Assembly (NCBI GenBank): GCA_963730305.1
Contig: CAVSRB010000004.1
Span: 248,001 to 312,000 of the forward strand
Source: CAMYMQ01 sp963730305
Lineage (GTDB): Bacteria > Pseudomonadota > Alphaproteobacteria > Bin65
Direction of reading: 5' to 3'
Length of the DNA: 64,000 nucleotides
The translations under genes and the position numbers were made by a program. This document shows, piece by piece, positions 35,095-43,936 of the stretch. Numbering within the stretch: the first letter of the stretch is position 1; each line of letters starts with the position of its first letter. The notes beneath the pieces are model-generated. The model searched no databases. It saw nothing but the letters and a program-made list of their open reading frames with translations, and was not told the origin of the DNA.

Positions 35095-35850
35095 ATGTCC
35101 GACAACAAGATCGCTTTGGTGACGGGGGCGGGCAGCGGCGTCGGCCGCTCGGCCGCACTGGCGCTGCAGGCGGACGGCTGGTCGGTCGTCCTCGCCGGCC
35201 GCCGGGCCGAAGCGCTGGAGGAGACCGCCGGCCTGGCCAAGCCGGGCGGCGGCGAGATGCTGGCGGTGCCCACCGACGTCACCGACGAAGCCGCGGTCGC
35301 CAAGCTGTTCGCCGCGGCCAAGGACCGGTTCGGCCGGCTCGACATGTTGTTCAACAACGCCGGCATGGCCGCGCCGCCGGTGCCGATGGAGGACCTCGAC
35401 GTCGCCGTCTGGAAGGCCGTGGTCGACGTCAACCTGACCGCCTGCTTCGTCTGCGCGCAGGAGGCGATCCGGATCATGAAGGCGCAGGACCCGCAGGGCG
35501 GCCGGATCATCAACAACGGCTCGATCTCCGCCCACGTGCCGCGGCCCAATACGGCGCCGTATACCGCGACCAAGCACGCGATCACCGGGCTGACCCGCTC
35601 GATCTCGCTCGACGGCCGCAAGCACAACATCGCCTGCGGCCAGATCGACATCGGCAACGCGCTGACCGGCCTGGCCGAGGTGTTCACCCGCGGCGTGCCC
35701 CAGGCCGACGGCTCGATCAAGCCGGAGCCGGTGATGGACGTCGATCACGTCGGCGACGCCGTCCTGCACATGGCCAACCTGCCATTGGACGCCAACATCC
35801 AGTTCATGACGATCATGGCGACCCAGATGCCGTTCATCGGCCGGGGATAG
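35095..35850 (+). CDS. SDR-family oxidoreductase
   Basis: The 251-residue short-chain dehydrogenase has the cofactor motif TGAGSGVGRS (residues 9-18), NNAGMA, and the active-site Ser in NGSISAHVPRP with YTATKHA (Tyr-x-x-x-Lys). The sequence suggests NADP(H)-dependent reduction or oxidation of a small carbonyl or alcohol, substrate unknown. AAAGGAA precedes the ATG. It lies 38 bases after dapD and may share its transcript. Its 3' end overlaps the converging adenylate cyclase gene by 17 bases. Confidence 0.88.
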   Translation: MSDNKIALVTGAGSGVGRSAALALQADGWSVVLAGRRAEALEETAGLAKPGGGEMLAVPTDVTDEAAVAKLFAAAKDRFGRLDMLFNNAGMAAPPVPMEDLDVAVWKAVVDVNLTACFVCAQEAIRIMKAQDPQGGRIINNGSISAHVPRPNTAPYTATKHAITGLTRSISLDGRKHNIACGQIDIGNALTGLAEVFTRGVPQADGSIKPEPVMDVDHVGDAVLHMANLPLDANIQFMTIMATQMPFIGRG

Positions 35851-37120
35851 CGGTTTGGCTTCCGGCGATCAGCCGGCGCACGCCGATCCGACCGCGGTCG
35901 CGCAGGTCGAGCGATCCCAGGTCCTCGGTCACGAAGCGCGGCGGCAGGGCTGCGGCGGCGATCTCCGAAATCAGGATCTCGCCCGCCGGACACTGTTCCT
36001 CGAGCCGCGCCGCCGTGTTGATCGTGTCGCCCCACACGTCGTAGGCGAACTTGGTTCGGCCGATCACGCCGGCGACCACCGGACCGGCGTGGATGACGGT
36101 GCGGAAGGTCAGTTTCGGCCAGATCTCCGAGCCCCAGTCTCGCGCCGCCGCCTGGAGGTCGAGGGCGAAGTCGGCGACGCGCTCGGCGTGGTCGGGCACC
36201 GGTTCGGGCACGCCGGCGACCGCGAAATAGGCGTCGCCGATGGTCTTGATCTTCTCGATGCCGCGGGTCTGGGCCAGCTCGTCGATGAACCCATAGATGC
36301 GGTTGAGCTCCGCCACGATCCGGTCGGGCTCGACCTCGGCCGAGCGGCGGGTGAAGCCGACGATGTCCGCGAATACCGCGGTCGCCTCGGGGTAGCGCCG
36401 GGCGACGACCTCGGCGTCGTCGTCCTTGAGGCGCTCGGCGATCGGGCCGGGCAGGATCGCGCGCAGGAGCCGGTCGCTGCGCGCCTGCTCCGCCGCCAGC
36501 TCGGCTTCCGCCTTCTGGATCAGCCAGCGAAAGAACAGGCCGATCCCGCTGGCCAGCAGGACCGCGCCGGCGACGTTGACGACGAACAGCGCGCGCTGGA
36601 ACGCCTCCGGCAAGGTGCCGACGGACCCCCGGTTGCCGCCGAGCGTGACGAAGGCGAACAGGCCGGCGACCAACAGGGCAATCGGCCAGACCGAGACCCT
36701 GTCGCCCTCGCGGATCAGCAAAGACAGGATGAAGGGCGTGATCAGCAGGTAGTTGAGCGCGCCCGAGGCGGGGCCCAAGAGCCAGGAGATCGTGGCCAGA
36801 TGGGCGACGGCGAGCAGCACCAGCGTCCACATGCCCGCCCCGGCGAGGGTGCGGCGGGTGAACAGGAAAACGGACGGATAGCTGGCGCTGACGACGAGCA
36901 GGAAAGCGATCTCGTAGCGGAAGTGCCACCAGTCATAGGCGACGTAGGCGAGGCTGTAGAGGAAGGTGACCGCGGCGGCGAGGAAGGCGCAGACGTTGAT
37001 CGTCCGCAGCCGTCGGACGGTGGCGTAATCCTGCCCGCCGACACCGATGTCGCGAATGGCGATGATCCATCCCGGCACCCGCACGATGCGCCCGCCTTCC
37101 GTCAGTGCGTCTGCACGCAC
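35834..37120 (-). CDS. Membrane-bound class III adenylate cyclase
   Basis: The 428-residue protein has about six transmembrane helices (roughly residues 25-185) followed by a coiled linker (RWLIQKAEAELAAEQARS) and a class III cyclase domain. Catalytic residues are in place: the metal Asp in AVFADIVGFTRR, Lys and Asp in IEKIKTIGDAYFAVAG, and Asn/Arg in WGDTINTAARLEE. It should convert ATP to cAMP. The GTG at 37120 is the most plausible start because everything further upstream in this frame antisense-overlaps dapE. It is divergent from dapE with a 110-base spacer. Confidence 0.88.
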   Translation of the reverse strand: MRADALTEGGRIVRVPGWIIAIRDIGVGGQDYATVRRLRTINVCAFLAAAVTFLYSLAYVAYDWWHFRYEIAFLLVVSASYPSVFLFTRRTLAGAGMWTLVLLAVAHLATISWLLGPASGALNYLLITPFILSLLIREGDRVSVWPIALLVAGLFAFVTLGGNRGSVGTLPEAFQRALFVVNVAGAVLLASGIGLFFRWLIQKAEAELAAEQARSDRLLRAILPGPIAERLKDDDAEVVARRYPEATAVFADIVGFTRRSAEVEPDRIVAELNRIYGFIDELAQTRGIEKIKTIGDAYFAVAGVPEPVPDHAERVADFALDLQAAARDWGSEIWPKLTFRTVIHAGPVVAGVIGRTKFAYDVWGDTINTAARLEEQCPAGEILISEIAAAALPPRFVTEDLGSLDLRDRGRIGVRRLIAGSQTAIPGR

Positions 37121-37230
37121 TATACGGGCGCGGCGGATGGAGGGGAAATCGCCGAACGGTGGCGGTGGCCCGGCTTCCCTCGCCGTTCGGCGGCGACTAT
37201 GTTGCGGCGACCAACGACGCACACGTTCCC

Positions 37231-38403
37231 ATGCCGCCGATCGACACCATCGCCCTCGCCTGCGACCTGATCCGCAAGCCCTCCGTGACCCCGACCGACG
37301 CCGGGCGCGCTCGACGTGCTGCAGGCGGCGCTGGAGGGGCTCGGCTTCGCCTGCCACCGGCTGCCCTTCGGCGAAGGCTGACACCGGGCCCGACGCCCGC
37401 GTCGACAACCTCTACGCCCGGCTCGGCACCGGCGCGCCCAACTTGTGCTTCGCCGGCCATACCGACGTGGTGCCGACCGGCGAGCTCGAGGGCTGGTCGG
37501 TCGATCCCTTCGCGGCGGAGGTCGAAGGACGGCGTCCTCTATGGCCGCGGCGCCTCGGACATGAAGGGCGCGGTCGCCGCCTTCGTCTCGGCCGCCGCCG
37601 GCTTCCTCGACGACCGCGGCCCCGACTTCGGCGGCTCGATCAGCCTGCTGATCACCGGCGACGAGGAGGGCGACGCCCTCAACGGCACGGTGAAGGTGCT
37701 CGACTGGCTGGCCGAGCGGGGCGAGACCCTGGACATGTGCCTGGTCGGCGAGCCGACCAACCCCGAGGCGCTGGGCGACATGATCAAGATCGGCCGGCGC
37801 GGCAGCCTGACCGGCCACCTGACCGTCCACGGCGTCCAGGGCCACACCGCCTATCCGCACCTGGCCGACAACCCGGTGCATCGGCTGGTCCACATGCTCG
37901 ACGCCCTGACCCACGCGACGCTCGACCAGGGCACCGAGCATTTCCAGCCCTCGACCCTCCAGGTCTCCACCGTCGACGTCGGCAACCCGGCCTCGAACGT
38001 GATCCCGGCGACGGCGCGGGCGACCTTCAACATCCGCTTCAACGACACCCATTCGGGCGACAGCCTGACGGCCTGGCTGCACACGCTGTTCGACGACACG
38101 ATCGGCCCGGGCGGGCGCTACGACCTCGACGTGCGGGTCAGCGGCGAATCCTTCGTGTCCGAGCCGGGCCCGTTCGTCGCCGCGGTCAGCGCCGCGGTCG
38201 AGGCCGAGACCGGGCGGGTGCCCGAGCTGAGCACCAGCGGCGGCACCTCGGACGCACGCTTCATCCAGAAACACTGCCCGGTCGCCGAGTTCGGCGGCGT
38301 CGGCAAGACCATGCACAAGATCGACGAGCAGCAGCCGGTCGCCACCCTGGAGGCGCTGACCCGCATCTACCGCGGCGTGCTCGACCGCGTCTTCGCCGCG
38401 TGA
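37231..38403 (+). pseudogene. dapE: Succinyl-diaminopimelate desuccinylase, three frameshifts
   Basis: Starting MPPIDTIALACDLIRKPSVT at 37231, the DapE sequence switches frame three times and returns to the original frame. The extra bases lie at 37306 (C), 37379 (T) and 37524 (G). Without them the protein reads TDAGALDVLQAALEGLGFAC, then DNLYARLGTGAPNLCFAGHT with the metal-binding FAGHTDVVPTG, and LYGRGASDMKGAVAAF with the bridging Asp. The remainder (GDEEGDALNGT, the dimerisation domain, STSGGTSDARF and the C-terminal region with a zinc His) is intact. DapE hydrolyses succinyl-diaminopimelate, an essential step to lysine and cell-wall diaminopimelate, so a real triple null is unlikely. At 37379 the zero-frame codon is TGA, giving GGC-TGA-C, superficially like the prfB recoding site. 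Confidence 0.78.
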
Positions 38404-38419
38404 CGGGTGCGGGGCCGCG

Positions 38420-39613
38420 ATGAACCCGCGCATCCATTTCGCCTTCCTCAACGCCGGCCATTTCTTCGACCACCTGTTCATGCTGGTCTACGCCACCGTC
38501 GCCGCGCTGGCGCTGACCAAGCAGTGGCACCTCAGCTATGCCGAGCTGATCCCCTACGCGACCCCGGGCTTCGTCGCCTTCGGCGTCTGCGCGATCCCGG
38601 CCGGCTGGCTGGCCGACAAGTGGTCCCGCCGCGGCATGATGGCGATCTTCTTCGTCGGCATCGGCGCCAGCGCGATGCTGACCGCGCTGGCCGACACGCC
38701 GCTCGCGATCGGCGCCGGGCTGCTGGCGATCGGCGTGTTCGCCGCGATCTACCACCCCGTCGGCATCTCGCTGGTGGTCGAGGACCGGGCGCGCACCGGC
38801 ATGGCGCTGGCGGTCAACGGCGTGTTCGGCAACCTGGGCGTGGCCTGCGCGGCGCTGATCGCCGGCTTCCTGATCGACAACGCCGGCTGGCGGGCGGCCT
38901 TCGTCTGGCCGGGCATCGTCTCGGTCGCGACCGGGCTGGCCTACGCCGCCCTGTTCGTCCGCGGGCGGCGCCTGACCGGGACCACCGAGGCGGCCGCCAA
39001 GGGCCCGGCGCGCGCGGCGGTGGTGCTGCCGCGGCGCGACCTGGTGCGCGCGTTCGGCGTGGTCCTCGCCTCGACGGCGATCGGCGGTCTGGTGTTCCAG
39101 AGCACGACCTTCGCCCTGCCCAAGGTGTTCGACGAGCGGCTCGGCGCCCTCGCCGTCTCGGCGACCCTGATTGGTTGGTACGCCTTCCTTGTGTTCGCGC
39201 TGGCGGCGCTCGGCCAGGTCGCGGTCGGCTTCCTGGTCGACCGCTATTCGCTGCGCACGGTGTTCATGACCGTCGCGGCGATGCAGGCCGTGCTGCTGTT
39301 CGCGATGATCGGGCTCGACGGCTGGGCCGCGCTGCTGATCGCCGTCGCCTTCATGCTCGCCGTGTTCGGCCAGATCCCGATCAACGACGTGCTGGTCGGC
39401 CGCATCGCCCACAGCGAATGGCGCAGCCGCGTCTATGCGATGCGCTATATCGTGACCTTCTCGGTGATGGCGCTGTCGGTGCCGATGATCGCCTGGATCT
39501 ACGCCGATTGGGGCTTCGGCACGCTGTTCATGGTCCTCGCCGCGGCGGCCGCGGCGATCTTCGTGACGGTCAGCCTGCTGCCGACGGCGGCCGCGCGGCC
39601 GGTGGCGGCATGA
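38420..39613 (+). CDS. MFS transporter
   Basis: The 397-residue protein has about twelve transmembrane helices. The first-loop MFS motif is DKWSRRGMMAIFF, and HPVGISLV and FGNLGVACAALIAGF are visible. No substrate-specific motif is clear; the GHFFDHLFMLVYATVA start resembles the fosmidomycin-resistance-type branch. It follows dapE by 16 bases. Two overlapping stop-start junctions (ATGA at 39610 and 39645) link it to the next membrane protein gene. Confidence 0.85.
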   Translation: MNPRIHFAFLNAGHFFDHLFMLVYATVAALALTKQWHLSYAELIPYATPGFVAFGVCAIPAGWLADKWSRRGMMAIFFVGIGASAMLTALADTPLAIGAGLLAIGVFAAIYHPVGISLVVEDRARTGMALAVNGVFGNLGVACAALIAGFLIDNAGWRAAFVWPGIVSVATGLAYAALFVRGRRLTGTTEAAAKGPARAAVVLPRRDLVRAFGVVLASTAIGGLVFQSTTFALPKVFDERLGALAVSATLIGWYAFLVFALAALGQVAVGFLVDRYSLRTVFMTVAAMQAVLLFAMIGLDGWAALLIAVAFMLAVFGQIPINDVLVGRIAHSEWRSRVYAMRYIVTFSVMALSVPMIAWIYADWGFGTLFMVLAAAAAAIFVTVSLLPTAAARPVAA

Positions 39614-39644
39614 GCGGCGAGACCCCGGCGCGACGAGTGACGGC

Positions 39645-40238
39645 ATGACGGACCAGGGCGCGACGACGATCTGGCAGGAGGCGCGCAGCTCGCTTCGGGG
39701 CGTCGTGCGGATGGCGCGGTTCGACCCCGACGCGCTCAAATACTTCAACCTCACGCTCGACGGCTACTGGCGCTCCTTCTTCGCCGCCGTGCTGCTGCTG
39801 CCGATCTACCTCGTGATCTGGTTCGGGGCCGGCAATCTCGGCCAGGAGGCCGCGGTGCCGCTCGCCCGGCGGCTGTTGATCGAGGGCATCAACTATCCGC
39901 TCGCCTGGGCGCTGTGGCCGCTGGTCTGCTTCTACATCGCGCGTGCGGTGGGCTGGGGCGAAGAGCGCTACCTCGCCTACGTCACCGCCTACAACTGGAC
40001 CCAGATCTTCTCCCAGGGGGTGATGCTGCTGGCCGCCCTCGTGTTCCTGCCGGCCCTGGAGCCGGCGGCGCGGCTGAACCTGTGGCTGATGATGCTGCTC
40101 GGCTTCCTGATCTTCGAGGCCTACGTCGCCAAGCGCACGCTCGGCATCACCTGGTTCCAGGCCGGCGCGCTGGAGCTGCTGCTGTTCGTCATCACCGAGG
40201 CCCAGGGCGCGGTGAAGGACTTCGTCCTTGCGGCGTGA
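39645..40238 (+). CDS. Conserved-looking membrane protein, unknown
   Basis: The 197-residue protein has a polar N-terminus (about 45 residues including YFNLTLDGYWRSF) and four or five hydrophobic segments (AAVLLLPIYLVIW, NYPLAWALWPLVCF, and later helices). The layout of an N-terminal amphipathic part and short helices resembles Yip1-type small integral membrane proteins, but no firm assignment is possible. It sits at the end of the dapE-MFS run, with coupled starts. Confidence 0.6.
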   Translation: MTDQGATTIWQEARSSLRGVVRMARFDPDALKYFNLTLDGYWRSFFAAVLLLPIYLVIWFGAGNLGQEAAVPLARRLLIEGINYPLAWALWPLVCFYIARAVGWGEERYLAYVTAYNWTQIFSQGVMLLAALVFLPALEPAARLNLWLMMLLGFLIFEAYVAKRTLGITWFQAGALELLLFVITEAQGAVKDFVLAA

Positions 40239-40432
40239 CCCTTTCTCCGCCAAACGAAGACGGCACGCCGCCGCCCCGAGTTTCGCAGAAGGCAGCCCCC
40301 GCGCGCGACGCGTGGGGTCGGGCCGGGCGCGAACGAGCCCGAAGGAAACCATGGCAGATGAAGTCCAGGCGCATCGCGCGCGAAGCGCGGCTGCGGGCAA
40401 TCCTGATTTCCGGTCTCTAGGGACGCGCGCCG

Positions 40433-41677
40433 ATGATGCTGACCCTTCGGGTGTTCACGCCCTTCGCGCTCGGCTATCTGCTCGTCTCCATCTTCCGGTC
40501 GATCAATGCCGTCATCGCCCCGGACCTGGTGCGCGACCTGCATCTGAGCGCGACACAGCTAGGCTTTGCCATCAGCGCCTTCTTTCTGGGCGCCACGCTC
40601 CTGCAGTTGCCCTACGGCGTCCTGCTCGACCGCTACGACCCGCGGCGGGTCTATGCCGTCTTTCTGCTCCTGTGCGCGCTGGGCACCGTGGTCACGGCGC
40701 TGGCCGACGGCATGGCCATGCTCGCCCTGGGGCGAGGCCTGATCGCGCTGGGCACCGGCGCCAGCGCCGTGACCTCCTTCAAGGTCTACGCCATGTGGTT
40801 CAAACCGGAGCGCCTGCCGATGGCGAACGGATTGGCCCTGGCCGCCGGCGGGCTCGGCCTGATGACCGGGACCGTGCCGGTCGAGATCGCGCTTCGATAC
40901 GTCGACTGGCGCGACGTCCACCTGTTCGTCGGCGTCCTGTTGGCGGGGTGCGCGGCGCTCGTCCTGACGATCACGCCGGCCAAACCATCGGGTCATGGCG
41001 GGCTCACCGTGATCGGCCAGATCAAGGGCCTTGGCGACGTCCTGCGCAGCCTTGCGTTCTGGCGCGCCGCGCCCCTGATGATGGCGGTGATCGGCGGATT
41101 CGGCGCGCTGAACCAGCTATGGGCGGGATCGTGGGTGCGCGACGTCGCCGGCCTTTCCGGTCCCGAAGCCGCGAACCTGTTGCTGGTGTTGACGGGGTCG
41201 ATGACGCTCTCGGGTCTGCTCACGGGCAGCCTCGTCGCGCTCGCGAGGCGCGTCGGGCTGACCCCGATGGCGTTCGTCGTCGCGATGGCCGGCGTGCACA
41301 CGCTCGTCCTCGTCGTCCTCGCGCTGGAGTGGACGCCGGCGCCGGTGGTGGTGTTCGCGACATGGGCGCTGCTCGGCTTCGTGGCGGGCCTCAATTTCGT
41401 GACCTACGCGGCGCTCGCGCCCCTGTTCCCGCCCCAGCTCATCGGCCGCTTGAACGCCTGCCTGACGCTGTCCTGGGTGCTCGGCGCCTTCCTCTTGCAG
41501 AACGCCTATGGTCTGGTGCTCGACTGGTTCCCGGCGACGAACGGCGGCTACTCGACCGAGGGCCATCGGGTCGCGGTGGGGATCCTGGTCGTGCTCGTGC
41601 TGCTGGCGCTCGGCTGGTACGGGGCGTCTTCCAAACTGGCGGCAAACCGGCGCGCCTGCGCCGCCGCGGCCGACTAG
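40433..41677 (+). CDS. MFS transporter
   Basis: The 414-residue protein has about twelve transmembrane helices and the MFS loop motif GVLLDRYDPRRVYAVF between helices 2 and 3. The central cytoplasmic loop is short (TPAKPSGHGG). It is not closely similar to the other MFS protein in the window. Either of two adjacent ATGs (40433, 40436) can start it. Codon use here is slightly less GC-extreme than in the neighbours, but there is no other sign of transfer. The substrate is unknown. It ends 32 bases before the converging truA. Confidence 0.85.
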   Translation: MMLTLRVFTPFALGYLLVSIFRSINAVIAPDLVRDLHLSATQLGFAISAFFLGATLLQLPYGVLLDRYDPRRVYAVFLLLCALGTVVTALADGMAMLALGRGLIALGTGASAVTSFKVYAMWFKPERLPMANGLALAAGGLGLMTGTVPVEIALRYVDWRDVHLFVGVLLAGCAALVLTITPAKPSGHGGLTVIGQIKGLGDVLRSLAFWRAAPLMMAVIGGFGALNQLWAGSWVRDVAGLSGPEAANLLLVLTGSMTLSGLLTGSLVALARRVGLTPMAFVVAMAGVHTLVLVVLALEWTPAPVVVFATWALLGFVAGLNFVTYAALAPLFPPQLIGRLNACLTLSWVLGAFLLQNAYGLVLDWFPATNGGYSTEGHRVAVGILVVLVLLALGWYGASSKLAANRRACAAAAD

Positions 41678-41697
41678 CCGACCGCGGCCCGACCCTC

Positions 41698-41727
41698 GTA
41701 CCCGACCCCCTAGTACCCGACCCCCAG
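41698..41727. repeat. 15-bp tandem duplication over the truA stop codon
   Basis: GTACCCGACCCCCTA is directly followed by GTACCCGACCCCCAG. On the minus strand the truA end reads GVGY, stop, then GVGY again, so the duplication carries a stop. Confidence 0.85.
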
Positions 41728-42447
41728 CAGGTAGAGCCCGTGGGCCGGCGCCGTCGCGCCGGCGGCGGAGCGGTCCTTCGCCCTGAGCACCTTGTCGATC
41801 CATTGCACCGAGCGCTTGCCCTCGCCGATCGGCCGGAGCGTGCCGACGATGTTGCGCACCTGGTGGTGCAGGAAGGACGGCGCCCGCGCCCGGATCTCGA
41901 TGTCGTCGCCGTGGCGCATGACGACGAGGTCGGAGAGCGTCTTGAGCGGGGAGTTGGCCTGGCACTCGGCGGCGCGGAAGCTGGAGAAGTCGTGCTTGCC
42001 GATCAGCCGCTGGGCGGCGGCGTGCATGGCGTCGACGTCGAGCGGCTTGCCGACCTGCCAGGCGCGGCCGGCGTCCAGCGTCAGCGGCGCGCGCCGGTTG
42101 ACGATGCGGTAGAGGTAGCGCCGCTCGACCGCCGAGAAGCGGGCGTGGAAATCCTCGTCCACTTCCTCGGCCGCCAGCACCGCGACCGGCGCGGGCTTGA
42201 GGTGGTAGTTGACCGCCTCCATCAGCCGGAAGGGCGTGGCCTCCTTCTCGAGGTCGACGTGGGCGACCTGGCCGAGCGCATGGACCCCGGCGTCGGTCCG
42301 CCCGGCGCCATGGACGCGGACCTGCTCCCCGCAGAACTTCTCGACCGCCTCCTCCAGCGCCTGCTGGACCGACGGGCCGTTGTCCTGCCGCTGCCAGCCG
42401 ACGAAAGGCGCGCCGTCGTATTCGAGGGTGAGCTTGTAGCGGGTCAC
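41710..42447 (-). CDS. truA: tRNA pseudouridine(38-40) synthase
   Basis: The 245-residue enzyme isomerises uridines 38-40 in the anticodon arm of tRNAs. The catalytic Asp52 is in GAGRTDAGVHALGQ; other family blocks are LEYDGAPFVGWQRQ, RYLYRIVNR and HHQVRNIVGTL. Its length is normal. A 15-bp duplication spans the stop codon. It lies downstream of fmt and the DUF488 gene on the same strand, a common alphaproteobacterial order (def, fmt, truA). Confidence 0.95.
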   Translation of the reverse strand: MTRYKLTLEYDGAPFVGWQRQDNGPSVQQALEEAVEKFCGEQVRVHGAGRTDAGVHALGQVAHVDLEKEATPFRLMEAVNYHLKPAPVAVLAAEEVDEDFHARFSAVERRYLYRIVNRRAPLTLDAGRAWQVGKPLDVDAMHAAAQRLIGKHDFSSFRAAECQANSPLKTLSDLVVMRHGDDIEIRARAPSFLHHQVRNIVGTLRPIGEGKRSVQWIDKVLRAKDRSAAGATAPAHGLYLLGVGY

Positions 42448-42469
42448 GGCGGGCGGTCGTTCCGACGCG

Positions 42470-42820
42470 TCAGTCCGCCCGGGCGATCAGGTCGCCGAGC
42501 AGGTAGCGGTGGCAGCGGTCCTCGCTGTCGCAGGTGCACAGGAGCGTCAGCGTCTCACCGCTCTCGTCCAGATGCTTGAGCAGGCGGATCAGCGACTTCT
42601 GCCCCTTCATCTCGGCCCGATAGCGGGCGGTGAAGTCGCGCCAGGTGATGATCCCGTCGTGGATCTCGTGCAAGAGCTCGCGCGACGGCGCGAGGTCGGG
42701 CAGGTACAGCGAGACGGTCGCCTTGGCCACCCCGCGCGGCCAGTAGCGGGTGACCAGCAGCCGCATCCCGTCGCCGTCGTCGGCGGGGGCGAAGACGTTC
42801 TTCTCGGTGTGTACGGCCAT
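42470..42820 (-). CDS. DUF488-family protein
   Basis: The 116-residue protein has the DUF488 pattern: an N-terminal RLLVTRYWPRGVAKATVSLY segment with the WPRG motif and the C-terminal TLLCTCDSEDRCHRYLLGDL with two cysteines and His. The biochemical role of the family is unknown. It starts at 42820, where ATG overlaps the fmt stop (TGATG), and truA follows, so it is within the fmt-truA operon. Confidence 0.85.
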   Translation of the reverse strand: MAVHTEKNVFAPADDGDGMRLLVTRYWPRGVAKATVSLYLPDLAPSRELLHEIHDGIITWRDFTARYRAEMKGQKSLIRLLKHLDESGETLTLLCTCDSEDRCHRYLLGDLIARAD

Positions 42821-43758
42821 CACGCCACCTCCTGATCGACGGCGCCGTCGACCCGGTCGCCCTTCGCCAACGGGAATCCGCGCAGGAAAGCGTCCGCGTC
42901 GACCGCGCCCTTGCCCTGGCGCTGGAGCCGGGTCGGCCGCAGCGCGCCCGTCCCGCAGGCGATGGTCAGCCGGTCGTCGAGCACCGTGCCCGGCGCGCCC
43001 GAGCCGGCCGCCAGCTCGGCGGCGAGCACACGGATGCGCTGGCCCTTCGCCTCGAACCACGCGCCGGGCCAGGGGTCGAACGCGCGCACGAGACGTTCGA
43101 TCTCGGTAGCAGGCCGGGTCCAGTCGATCCGCGCCTCGGCCTTGTCGAGCTTGGCCGCATAGGTGACGCCCTCTTCCGGCTGGGGCACCGGCGTCAACGC
43201 GCCGTCGGCGAGCTGGGCCAACGCTTCGACGATCAGCTCGGCGCCGAGCGCGGCCAGCGTGTCGTGCAGCGCGCCGCCCGTCGTCTCCGGCCCGATCGGC
43301 ACGGCGCGGGACAGGAGCATCGCGCCGGTGTCGAGCCCCTCGTCCATCTGCATGATGGTCACCCCGGTCTCGGCGTCGCCGGCGAGGATCGCGCGCTGGA
43401 TCGGCGCCGCGCCGCGCCAGCGCGGCAGCAGCGAGGCGTGGATGTTGAGGCAGCCGCGCGCCGGCGCGTCGAGGATCGGCTTGGGCAGGATCAGGCCATA
43501 GGCGGCGACCACCGCGACCTCGGCGTCGAGCGCGGCGAAGGCAGCCTGCTCGGCCGGGTCCTTGAGCGACTTGGGCGTGCGCACGGGTAGCTCCCGCGCG
43601 ACCGCGGCCTCATGGACCGGCGAGCGGCGCTCCTTGTGGCCGCGCCCGGCCGGCCGCGGCGGCTGGCTATAGACGCACGCGATCTCGTGCCCGGCCCCGG
43701 CCAGTGCCTCGAGCGCCGCGACCGCGAAATCGGGCGTGCCCATGAAGACGATGCGCAT
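42820..43758 (-). CDS. fmt: Methionyl-tRNA formyltransferase
   Basis: The 312-residue enzyme formylates initiator Met-tRNA. Motifs are MRIVFMGTPDFAVAALEAL at the N-terminus, the formyl-THF site LNIHASLLPRWRGAAP with the catalytic Asn-His pair, and the downstream DTG in DEGLDTGAML. The C-terminal tRNA-binding domain is full length. def lies 178 bases upstream, separated by the REP-like pair, so def and fmt may be separate transcripts here despite their usual coupling. Confidence 0.95.
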   Translation of the reverse strand: MRIVFMGTPDFAVAALEALAGAGHEIACVYSQPPRPAGRGHKERRSPVHEAAVARELPVRTPKSLKDPAEQAAFAALDAEVAVVAAYGLILPKPILDAPARGCLNIHASLLPRWRGAAPIQRAILAGDAETGVTIMQMDEGLDTGAMLLSRAVPIGPETTGGALHDTLAALGAELIVEALAQLADGALTPVPQPEEGVTYAAKLDKAEARIDWTRPATEIERLVRAFDPWPGAWFEAKGQRIRVLAAELAAGSGAPGTVLDDRLTIACGTGALRPTRLQRQGKGAVDADAFLRGFPLAKGDRVDGAVDQEVA

Positions 43759-43833
43759 GGCCGGACCCTAGCAGAAGTGAGGGTGGGGTGACTCGGGCTT
43801 TTGGTCGTTGACGATCGCCGAACCGCCCGATGC

Positions 43834-43905
43834 CGTCATTCCCGCGCAGGCGGGAATCCAGTGCCTCCGCCAGCAGGCTGGATGCCCGCCTGCGCGGGCA
43901 TGACG
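43834..43905. repeat. REP-like palindromic pair
   Basis: CGTCATTCCCGCGCAGGCGG and the inverted CCGCCTGCGCGGGCATGACG flank about 30 bases. It is the same element as at 24299-24381 and lies between def and fmt. Confidence 0.85.
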
Positions 43906-43936
43906 GAGGTGTCGGGAACTGTCGAAAAAGCCGACC

